From Candidatus Roizmanbacteria bacterium CG_4_10_14_0_8_um_filter_39_9 (lineage in GTDB: Bacteria > Patescibacteriota > Microgenomatia > UBA1406 > GWC2-37-13): a stretch of 8,195 bases of DNA. The DNA is taken from NCBI GenBank assembly GCA_002784505.1, contig PFLF01000113.1, positions 1-8,195 of the forward strand, in the 5' to 3' direction. The translations under genes were made by a program, and so were the position numbers. Below, in pieces: positions 1 through 4,983 of the stretch (position 1 is the stretch's first letter; each line of letters opens with the position of its first letter). The notes below the pieces were generated by a model. That model was not told where the DNA came from. It worked only from the letters and a program-made list of their open reading frames with translations, and ran no database searches.

Positions 1-29
1 AATTTTAGTAGGCGTTCAAATGGTGTCAT
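1..29 (-). CDS. possible 5' end of a gene running off the left edge
   Basis: On the minus strand an ATG at 29-27 opens a frame that stays open to the window edge, reading MTPFERLLK. A purine stretch AAGGA lies 10 nt upstream of the ATG, a wide but possible Shine-Dalgarno spacing. The same frame continues upstream without a stop for another 14 codons to a TAA, so the exact start is uncertain. Only nine residues are visible, so no family can be named and the call could be chance. Confidence 0.3.
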
Positions 30-77
30 GTGCTGTAGTTCCTTGGTTGTTTGTGTGATTTGTTGTTTGATTTAATT

Positions 78-148
78 ACCCCTCATCCGCCCCCCGCCTT
101 CGCGGGGGCAGGCTCTGTCGGGCACCTTCTCCCACAAGGGGAGAAGGC
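78..148. repeat. GC-rich intergenic palindromic element (two hairpins)
   Basis: Two hairpins lie side by side. The first pairs CCCCCGC (91-97) with GCGGGGG (102-108) over a CTTC loop. The second pairs CCTTCTCCC (125-133) with GGGAGAAGG (139-147) over a 5-nt loop. The frame 'CCCCTCATCC ... CACCTTCTCCC ... GGGGAGAAGG' resembles a palindromic intergenic element I remember from many unrelated bacteria, here with a second GC palindrome apparently nested in its first arm. There is no T-run, so it is not a typical intrinsic terminator. Confidence 0.7.
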
Positions 149-183
149 GACTCTAGATAGATTCCGTTAACTGACTAGTGCGG

Positions 184-277
184 GTAGCCTTGATGCAGCG
201 CAGCGTAATCAAGGTTTTTTCTCCGCCATTAAAGAGCTTGGTAAAACCTTGATTACGCTGCGCTGCATCAAGGCTAC
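184..277. repeat. perfect 35-bp inverted repeat, REPIN-like doublet
   Basis: Bases 184-218 and 243-277 are exact reverse complements over 35 positions, separated by a 24-nt spacer (219-242). Each arm is itself a weak hairpin, CCTTGAT (188-194) pairing with ATCAAGG (208-214) around a GCAGCGCAGCG-containing loop. Two inverted REP-type units forming one long hairpin is the layout of REPINs, which are mobilised in trans by RAYT (TnpA_REP) transposases in other bacteria. No RAYT gene is visible here. Spread by such an enzyme is inference; the inverted repeat is direct observation. Confidence 0.85.
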
Positions 278-287
278 AAACCACACT

Positions 288-601
288 CTAAATTGGATAG
301 TAGTTATACCTCACCAGATAAAGCTCTACCCATTTACCTTTGCTGTAATTGTATCCTTTGGTTCGATCCAATAAGGCGAATTGCGGTTTATTTTCAACGA
401 TCTGCTTGAAGTTTTCTTGATCCAGCAATAGCATACTGCCCGGATTGTTCTGAACAATAGATGCTGCATCACCGCTCTCCACAAATAATACATCTTTGGT
501 ATTTAAATAAAAAACCAGACTTGGCTCGGCAAAACCAATCACTACCAAAGGATTTTTAGCCGACAGATGATTTTTATTAATTTGTTGCAAATTTATATCA
601 T
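288..601 (-). pseudogene. C-terminal remnant of an ArnT/PMT-type (GT39-like) glycosyltransferase
   Basis: The minus frame ending at the TAG at 290-288 reads like the soluble C-terminus of polytopic PMT_2/ArnT-type glycosyltransferases: a segment FAEPSLVFYL, a Rossmann-like stretch with LLLDQENF, and the ending GYNYSKGKWVELYLV. That tail pattern (G-x-NYS-x-GKWV-x-L-x-L) is one I associate with GT39-family proteins. The membrane part that should precede it (several hundred residues) is missing. The family-like sequence runs only to about base 600, exactly where the plus-strand gene starts; further upstream the frame is only the antisense of that gene. No start codon suits the remnant. It is probably a decayed 3' end left by a deletion or rearrangement. 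The family call is from memory and moderate. Confidence 0.5.
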
Positions 602-1072
602 ATGGCAGCACCAGAGGCAAAAGGCAAAGACCTAAAAGGATACCTGGCCGAGATTGAAAAGTTATGTAATGAATATTTGGTTGAAAAAGCACCCTCACTT
701 CCTGATGGGGCAAGGGAAGCAATTGTTAAGTTTGGCCCATGGATCTCCCTAGTCCTTCTCGTCATGGCGGCACCCGCCCTTTTTGCATTATTTGGACTAG
801 GAACATTTTTGGCTCCCTTTAGTTTTCTTGGGGGGTTAGGGGTTGGTTTTGGATACACTCTTTCCATGATTTTTACGGCAGTTGTCATGGTAATCCAAGT
901 TATCGCGCTACCGGGTCTTTTTAAACGGGCAAAAAGCTCATGGACACTCATGTTTTATGTTGCGCTTCTTGAGGGGGTGCATCAGTTGGTCTCATTTAAT
1001 CTTGGCGGACTTATTATCGGTACTCTTTTGAGCCTGTACATTCTTTTCCAGGTGAGAAGCTACTATAAATAA
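602..1072 (+). CDS. hypothetical four-helix integral membrane protein
   Basis: This is a 156-residue protein of unknown function. Residues 1-43 are charged and probably cytoplasmic, with an amphipathic stretch at about 10-30. Four hydrophobic segments follow at roughly 46-66, 74-105 (Gly-rich, GGLGVGFGYTLS), 114-131 and 134-151, and the protein ends in the short basic tail RSYYK. No catalytic motif or signal peptide is visible. The ATG at 602 is the only sensible start, and it has no clear Shine-Dalgarno. Upstream is AT-rich, but I could not place a convincing -10 at the right distance. The gene begins directly where the glycosyltransferase remnant ends and is followed by a good intrinsic terminator, so it is probably transcribed alone. 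I have the impression that similar small membrane proteins are common in Microgenomates, but that is memory only. Confidence 0.8.
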   Translation: MAAPEAKGKDLKGYLAEIEKLCNEYLVEKAPSLPDGAREAIVKFGPWISLVLLVMAAPALFALFGLGTFLAPFSFLGGLGVGFGYTLSMIFTAVVMVIQVIALPGLFKRAKSSWTLMFYVALLEGVHQLVSFNLGGLIIGTLLSLYILFQVRSYYK

Positions 1073-1091
1073 TCTCTAATTTGAAAACACC

Positions 1092-1121
1092 AAAGGGTCC
1101 CGAGTGATCGGGCCCCTTTTT
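1092..1121 (+). terminator. intrinsic terminator after the 156-aa membrane protein gene
   Basis: AAAGGGTCCCGA (1092-1103) pairs with TCGGGCCCCTTT (1108-1119) with one mismatch, closed by a GTGA (GNRA) tetraloop, and the 3' arm runs into TTTTT (1117-1121). It ends only 5 bases before the -10 box of tgt, so it separates the two plus-strand genes. Confidence 0.85.
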
Positions 1122-1125
1122 ACGT

Positions 1126-1131
1126 TATAAT
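1126..1131 (+). promoter_or_regulatory. -10 box for a leaderless tgt transcript
   Basis: A perfect TATAAT ends 7 nt before the tgt ATG, so the predicted transcription start falls on or within a base of the start codon. There is no Shine-Dalgarno sequence and no convincing -35, because that position lies in the terminator stem. This suggests a leaderless mRNA. Confidence 0.65.
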
Positions 1132-1138
1132 ACAGTTC

Positions 1139-2389
1139 ATGTCTCAGTTTTTTAAAGTTACCTCACGGTCGAAAAAAGCCTGCCTGCCGGCAGGCAGGTC
1201 CAAAGCGCGCTTGGCCACCATCACAACCGATCATGGAGTCATTCAGACTCCTGCGTTTGTTCCGGTGGGGACCAAGGGGACGATCAAGGCTTTACCACAA
1301 TCTTTTTTTAAGGATATTGGCATTCAGCTTTCATTTGTAAACACCTATCATTTAGTAACCCATCCGGGAGTTGAAGTATTTAAAAAAGCAGGAGGAATTC
1401 ACAATCTGGCGGACTATAATATTCCGCTCATGTCAGATTCCGGGGGATTCCAGGTTTTCTCTTTGGCAAAAAATGAAAAAAGGAGAGCTGCTGTTCGAGG
1501 GGATGAACAACCATTAGTTGAAAAAATTTCAGATGATGGAGTAAAATTTCGCTCGGTTTATGACGGACAACTAATTGAATTTACTCCGGAGAAATCCATG
1601 GAGTATCAAAAAATAATAGGAGCGGATATGAATATGGCATTTGATGAGTGTACCTATTATCCGGCGACTCATGAATATACGGAAAAAGCGATGAAGCGAA
1701 CACATGAGTGGCTAAAGAGATGCATCAGTTATCGAATGTCAAATCACCAATTACAAATAACAAATCAATCTCAAATTTCAAAATCTCAACCCCCAACTAC
1801 TAACTACCAACTACCAACTATAAATCAATATCTTTACGGTATCATCCAAGGTGGCACTTATGAAGATCTGCGCCTTGCGTCAGCTAAATTTATTCAGACT
1901 CAAGATGTTTCCGGAGTCGCAATAGGCGGGGTTTCGGTCGGGGAGACAAAAAGCGAAATGCGAGACCAGGTGAGATGGGTCGCTCCATATCTTCCCCAAG
2001 ATAAACCGGTTCACCTGCTTGGTGTCGGGCAGGTGGATGATATTATTGATCTTGTCAAATACGGAATTGATACGTTTGACTGTGTTGAGCCCACACGGGT
2101 TGCAAGGATGGGGAGCATATATCAACTCAGGTCTATACTCTTACAACTTGAGGATAAGAAAGAACCGTATGAAATTGACATACAAAAAAGCGTCTATAAG
2201 ACAGATGTGTCCTCATTAGATGAGGACTGCGACTGCTATGTCTGCAAAAATTACACCAAAGCTTACTTACATCATTTGTTCAAGCAGAGGGAAATAATAG
2301 GGTACACACTGGCAACCTATCACAACTTGTGGGTTATGGAGAGACTTATGGAGAAGATCCGCGAGATGATAACAGAAAACCTATTATGA
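1139..2389 (+). CDS. tgt: tRNA-guanine transglycosylase (queuine/preQ1 tRNA-ribosyltransferase)
   Basis: This enzyme swaps guanine at wobble position 34 of GUN-anticodon tRNAs for preQ1 or queuine. The 416-residue protein has the TIM-barrel family signatures in order: TPAFVPVGT (37-45), VNTYHL (67-72), DSGGFQ (100-105, general-base Asp100), YGIIQGG (233-239), the base-pocket loop GGVSVGE (263-269), LLGVG (293-297), and FDCVEPTR (313-320) with the likely nucleophile Asp314. The zinc site is C364-x-C366-x2-C369 plus H395. It is longer than E. coli Tgt (about 375 residues). Three segments explain this: a 7-residue repeat-encoded insertion (ACLPAGR, 14-20), a Gln/Asn/Ser/Thr/Pro-rich stretch of about 30 residues (about 201-230), and roughly 12 extra residues between Asp314 and the zinc site. 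All catalytic and zinc residues are kept, so it should be active. No queuosine biosynthesis genes are nearby. The C-terminus converges with the 2397-3266 gene. Confidence 0.93.
   Translation: MSQFFKVTSRSKKACLPAGRSKARLATITTDHGVIQTPAFVPVGTKGTIKALPQSFFKDIGIQLSFVNTYHLVTHPGVEVFKKAGGIHNLADYNIPLMSDSGGFQVFSLAKNEKRRAAVRGDEQPLVEKISDDGVKFRSVYDGQLIEFTPEKSMEYQKIIGADMNMAFDECTYYPATHEYTEKAMKRTHEWLKRCISYRMSNHQLQITNQSQISKSQPPTTNYQLPTINQYLYGIIQGGTYEDLRLASAKFIQTQDVSGVAIGGVSVGETKSEMRDQVRWVAPYLPQDKPVHLLGVGQVDDIIDLVKYGIDTFDCVEPTRVARMGSIYQLRSILLQLEDKKEPYEIDIQKSVYKTDVSSLDEDCDCYVCKNYTKAYLHHLFKQREIIGYTLATYHNLWVMERLMEKIREMITENLL
1178..1198. repeat. 20-bp perfect palindrome inserted in frame in tgt
   Basis: CCTGCCTGCCGGCAGGCAGG (1179-1198) is a perfect palindrome. 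With the preceding G it makes exactly seven codons (ACLPAGR) between RSKK and SKARLA. Ordinary Tgt proteins go straight from the Ser-Lys-Lys region to S-x-AR, so this looks like a clean 21-bp insertion. The same GC-rich palindrome type is common in CPR genomes (from memory). Confidence 0.75.
1737..1829. repeat. low-complexity A/C-rich repeat insertion in tgt
   Basis: This stretch of about 90 bases is made of short variants of CAAATTACAAAT, CTAACTAC and CCAACTAC, nearly devoid of G. It encodes a Gln/Asn/Ser/Thr/Pro-rich linker between CISYR and YLYGIIQGG. E. coli Tgt has only a short linker here. The composition is unlike the surrounding coding sequence. The exact borders are uncertain by a few codons. 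Confidence 0.65.
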
Positions 2390-2396
2390 ACTACTT

Positions 2397-3266
2397 TTAG
2401 ATTTCTATCTGGGTGATTTTTGTTGTCTGAGCTGAAAAAAATGCTTGGGCAGCTTCAAACATGTCTGCATATTGAGTTTTGTTAACTCCTCTTGTGTCAA
2501 GAAGTGCAATTACCCCTTTGGATTTAGCAGTATTTGAATAATGGTTGTGGTTACCTATCATAATATTTATCGCAATCTGCGGATTCCATTTAAGAAGTGC
2601 GTTAAATACATCGACCCTATTCAAACCATTTGTTTTTGCAAAGGCATCCACTTCCTCAACATCAATAAAAGTATGAAAGGGGAGGGCTGCGTTTGCACGC
2701 GCTTCGGCGTATCTTGCAGTATCAAGCGAGTATGGTTGCTTTCCAAAAGTGACCATGACGGTAAGTGCTTCATGATGGTGAAGACCTTCGATAAGACCTG
2801 TTTTATGGTTTTCACCAGTTAAGCGCATTGCTATATCTTCAACCTCAACGCCTGTTTTTCCTATTACAGCTCCTGTTGCCGCAGCGGCTCCACATTGCCC
2901 ATGGATTCCCGATGTTCCTTTGTTTTCATCAATTCGCTCATCCATACATCGCCCCTTCATTCCGAGTTCTTCATTCAATCCATCATAGTACTGACCGATC
3001 CATGTTAATTCATCTTCAGAAAATTCAACACCTGCGATGGTGGTTTTTCTATCGATAAGCTTATTCTTTACTTCAGTTGAAAATTCATTCTCTGATCCAA
3101 GAAGCGTTGCTCCGTTACCGAATGCGGTGCCGTATTGGCGATGGTTTTGAACAAGCACTTGAGGATTAGTTGATTGCTCTTTCCAGTAAGTTGATGCTTT
3201 TTGAAAAGGTTCTGAAGGGTATTTGAATTCACCGTGTTTCTGGGGATGTTCTTTGATTGCTGTCAT
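2397..3266 (-). CDS. unrecognised protein with a beta-carbonic-anhydrase-like CxDxR/HxxC motif
   Basis: This is a 289-residue soluble protein with no signal peptide or membrane helix. Residues 107-126 hold CMDER (C107, D109, R111) followed 11 residues later by HGQCG (H122, C125). This is the CxDxR...HxxCG pattern of the zinc site in beta-class carbonic anhydrases, but the normal gap of roughly 50 residues is much shorter here. An Ala/Gly-rich segment (AAAATGAVIG) follows. Other notable segments are GLHHHEALTV (161-170), PFHTFIDVEEVDAF (196-209) and a Cys-free C-terminal part with MIGNHNHYSN (246-255) and GVIALLDTRG (261-270). NCBI labels some CPR proteins 'cadmium-containing carbonic anhydrase', and this could be a relative, but I cannot confirm it. 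Carbonic anhydrase or another metal-dependent function is inference. The ATG at 3266 has no Shine-Dalgarno and lies 31 nt after fmt on the same strand. It converges with tgt. Confidence 0.85.
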   Translation of the reverse strand: MTAIKEHPQKHGEFKYPSEPFQKASTYWKEQSTNPQVLVQNHRQYGTAFGNGATLLGSENEFSTEVKNKLIDRKTTIAGVEFSEDELTWIGQYYDGLNEELGMKGRCMDERIDENKGTSGIHGQCGAAAATGAVIGKTGVEVEDIAMRLTGENHKTGLIEGLHHHEALTVMVTFGKQPYSLDTARYAEARANAALPFHTFIDVEEVDAFAKTNGLNRVDVFNALLKWNPQIAINIMIGNHNHYSNTAKSKGVIALLDTRGVNKTQYADMFEAAQAFFSAQTTKITQIEI

Positions 3267-3296
3267 AGATTTAAAAAGAAAACAAGTAATGAATAA

Positions 3297-3305
3297 ATTA
3301 TATCA
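3297..3305 (-). promoter_or_regulatory. extended -10 promoter spanning the fmt stop codon
   Basis: Read on the minus strand, these bases are TGATATAAT, a perfect extended -10 (TGnTATAAT). It overlaps the fmt TAA and would start transcription about 24 nt before the ATG of the CxDxR protein at 3266. No good -35 is seen. The short leader is T-rich and lacks a Shine-Dalgarno. It could give this gene its own transcript apart from fmt. Confidence 0.45.
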
Positions 3306-4413
3306 AACCATACGCCTTTTGGAAGGTTGGAAAGTCCACTTCCTTTTTTCCTTCAAGCTGGACTGAAATGAGTTTTAAAGTTTTAAAATTATCAAGTTCT
3401 AATTTCACAATCTTCAACCGTCTTTCTTGACCGTTTACAGAAACTTCTGTCCACATGCCGGGCCAGGGGGAGATACCTCTCCAAAAGTTATAGATAATCC
3501 TTGCTGAATCATTCATTTTGTCATTCCCGCGAAGGCGGGAATCCAGACCTGGAACATCATCTTTTGAATTGATATTATAGCCCAGATCCCGACTTACGTC
3601 GGGATGACGAACAAGGTAGTTTCGGACAATTTGTGGTATTTCTTCAAACGTTAAGGGTTCGTTTTTCAAAGCTTTTTGTAAAGAGGAGAAAGGAATGTAT
3701 CCATGATCTTTCATCATGTAATGAGCGTGGGTTGCGAGGGTATGATTTTGATCTTTAAGAATGAACGAATTAACGGGTTCATGGGTTAACGAGTGAAGAA
3801 GCTTTTTTATCATTTCAAATCCCAAGTCTGTTAGCTTTTTCTCTATATCAACTCTCACGTCGTTTAATGCAATTTCCAGAGATTCTTGGGCGACAAGCGG
3901 TCCATGATCCATTTTCTCATCCATGACAAAAAGAGATACTCCGGTTTTTGTATCCCCCATCATAAGTGGGAAAGCGATCGGTGAAGAGCCGCGAAATTTA
4001 GGGAGAAGTGAGGGGTGGACGTTGACAAACCCCATTTTTGGGGCTTTAAGCAGGTCTAAAGGAATAAGTTGCTTGAAGCCATAGGCGAAGACGAGAGCGA
4101 GATCAACACATTCAAGAACTCTTTTCATTCCGATATTGCCATTTTTATCTCCGGTGGGGGCCCCATTTATTCCCCAAGTCGAAAAAATGTCAATATCTCC
4201 ATTTACATCTTTATCCCAAACGGGAAGAAAGTATTTTTTTGCAATTTCTTTCACTGGTGAGGAAGTTACAGTTAGCTCTCGCCCAACCGGTTTATCTGGC
4301 TGAGTAACCACTAATACAATTTCAATGGGCAGGTCCTTATCATTTATTATCTTTTCAAGAAGTTGAGCACTAAAGGCCGGCGTTCCAAAATAGGCGATTT
4401 TGAGCTTGTGCAT
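3298..4413 (-). CDS. fmt: methionyl-tRNA formyltransferase
   Basis: Fmt formylates Met-tRNA(fMet) with 10-formyl-tetrahydrofolate for translation initiation. Starting at the ATG at 4413 the protein is 371 residues and opens with the family N-terminus KIAYFGTPAFSAQLLE. KPVGR (41-45) and the formyltransferase core follow: NVHPSLLPKFRGSSPI (131-146, catalytic N131 and H133), TGVSLFVMDEKMDHGP (157-172, D169). The C-terminal tRNA-binding domain contains ISPWPGMWTEV (314-324). It is longer than E. coli Fmt (about 315), mainly through a repeat-encoded insertion at about 269-299 and a longer segment at about 67-103. Frames open upstream of 4413, but the family N-terminus and the -10 box 7 nt before this ATG fix the start. 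The gene is preceded by the 4439-4882 gene and followed after 31 nt by the CxDxR protein. Confidence 0.93.
   Translation of the reverse strand: MHKLKIAYFGTPAFSAQLLEKIINDKDLPIEIVLVVTQPDKPVGRELTVTSSPVKEIAKKYFLPVWDKDVNGDIDIFSTWGINGAPTGDKNGNIGMKRVLECVDLALVFAYGFKQLIPLDLLKAPKMGFVNVHPSLLPKFRGSSPIAFPLMMGDTKTGVSLFVMDEKMDHGPLVAQESLEIALNDVRVDIEKKLTDLGFEMIKKLLHSLTHEPVNSFILKDQNHTLATHAHYMMKDHGYIPFSSLQKALKNEPLTFEEIPQIVRNYLVRHPDVSRDLGYNINSKDDVPGLDSRLRGNDKMNDSARIIYNFWRGISPWPGMWTEVSVNGQERRLKIVKLELDNFKTLKLISVQLEGKKEVDFPTFQKAYGLI
3516..3609. repeat. two palindromic repeats inserted in frame in fmt
   Basis: Two hairpins lie in the coding sequence. TTCCCGC (3524-3530) pairs with GCGGGAA (3535-3541) over GAAG, inside the well-known motif TCATTCCCGCGAAGGCGGGA. 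ATCCCGAC (3586-3593) pairs with GTCGGGAT (3598-3605) over TTAC. On the minus strand they encode RHPDVSRDLGYN and DVPGLDSRLRGNDK, peptides typical of translated intergenic repeats and foreign to Fmt. They sit in the C-terminal domain between NYLV and NDSARIIYNF, and the frame is preserved. Confidence 0.8.
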
Positions 4414-4420
4414 ACCTTTT

Positions 4421-4429
4421 ATTGTATCA
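4421..4429 (-). promoter_or_regulatory. extended -10 for a leaderless fmt transcript
   Basis: On the minus strand the bases read TGATACAAT, an extended -10 ending 7 nt before the fmt ATG (4413). This is the same spacing as at tgt. The intervening AAAAGGT is too close to the ATG to act as a normal Shine-Dalgarno. No clear -35 is seen. Confidence 0.6.
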
Positions 4430-4438
4430 TTTGTCATT

Positions 4439-4882
4439 CTATTTAGAAGAAAACGTGAGCGTTTTTTCAAGAAGGGGGAGAAAAGACGGATCAAGATAAA
4501 ACACCACTTTTTTTCCTGTGTTGGGATTTGTTTTCGTCCAAATCTTTAACTCCTTTGTGTCCTTTCCTTGTTCCTGGAATGCTTCACAGCTGAAATTGAT
4601 TGATTGTGTTCGGTATACAAGCATGGCGCCGCTAGATGATTCCCTCTGGATCGTAAAATAATTTGGATACAAAAAAGAAAGTTTACATCCCGGACTTTCA
4701 TATTTCTCAAGCGATAAAAGCGGAGGGGTGGGTGCGAGAGTTGCGGTCGGCGCAATACTGATCAAAGCGGTAATCATCTTGTTTGTTTTTTCTACCTGTT
4801 GGCCCGACCGAAAACCAAGAATAAAAAAAAGCACCACGATTAAAACGGTGAGAAAAATATATGGGGTCAGTTTCTTATTCAT
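4439..4882 (-). CDS. hypothetical single-pass membrane-anchored exported protein
   Basis: The 147-residue protein from the ATG at 4882 starts MNKKLTPYIF and has one strongly hydrophobic helix (about 7-24), preceded by two lysines, which suggests an N-terminal anchor with the rest outside. A short Ala/Pro/Thr-rich linker (APTATLAPTPP, 44-54) leads to a small domain of about 90 residues with two cysteines (C66, C99) that could form a disulfide. The pattern C-K-L-S-F-L-Y-P (66-73) is like the 'YP' strand found in many small exported domains. There is no lipobox. An upstream in-frame ATG at 4900 would add six residues, but it would overlap the promoter-like sequence. It lies 25 nt upstream of fmt. 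Function unknown. Confidence 0.8.
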   Translation of the reverse strand: MNKKLTPYIFLTVLIVVLFFILGFRSGQQVEKTNKMITALISIAPTATLAPTPPLLSLEKYESPGCKLSFLYPNYFTIQRESSSGAMLVYRTQSINFSCEAFQEQGKDTKELKIWTKTNPNTGKKVVFYLDPSFLPLLEKTLTFSSK

Positions 4883-4888
4883 AACATC

Positions 4889-4983
4889 TTTAATTATCAA
4901 TGATCAATAGCCAATATTCAATGAACAATCATTTATTCAATGATCAATTGATCATTCACTGGACATTGAGTATTGTATATTGA
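4889..4983. repeat. AT-rich CAATGATCAAT repeat block
   Basis: This intergenic stretch is made of degenerate units such as TCAATGATCAAT, present exactly at 4897-4908 and 4937-4948. It contains a perfect 18-bp palindrome AATGATCAATTGATCATT (4939-4956). It fills the gap between the ABC ATPase and the membrane-anchored protein. A short related stretch lies between permease and ATPase (about 5947-5973). Such blocks recur between CPR genes (from memory). Confidence 0.65.
4893..4921 (-). promoter_or_regulatory. possible promoter embedded in AT-rich repeat
   Basis: On the minus strand TTGAAT (4921-4916) and GATAAT (4898-4893) are separated by 17 nt and end 10 nt before the ATG at 4882. The match to the -35/-10 consensus is moderate (4/6 and 5/6), and the DNA consists of repeat units, so this may be chance. 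Confidence 0.4.

Noticed and set aside
184..277. 35-bp inverted repeat as the ends of an insertion sequence or as a terminator
   Set aside because: Only 24 nt lie between the arms, so no transposase fits, and neither strand has a T-run after the stem.
598..951. Open frame on the minus strand under the 156-aa membrane protein
   Set aside because: It is the antisense of a protein with clear membrane helices, and it has Arg/Pro-rich composition without any motif.
1737..1829. Possible CRISPR-like or minisatellite array in tgt
   Set aside because: The units are short and degenerate with no spacers of regular length, and they stay in the tgt reading frame.
2380..2400. Terminator between the convergent tgt and 2397-3266 genes
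   Set aside because: The 7-nt gap and the flanking coding ends show no GC-rich stem with a T-run.
2541..2822. Plus-strand open frame opposite the CxDxR protein
   Set aside because: It lies wholly antisense to a long frame with conserved-looking motifs, with no promoter or ribosome site of its own.
2397..3266. Calling this gene a standard beta-carbonic anhydrase
   Set aside because: The motif residues match, but the spacing between CxDxR and HxxC is far too short, and the rest of the sequence does not resemble the family.
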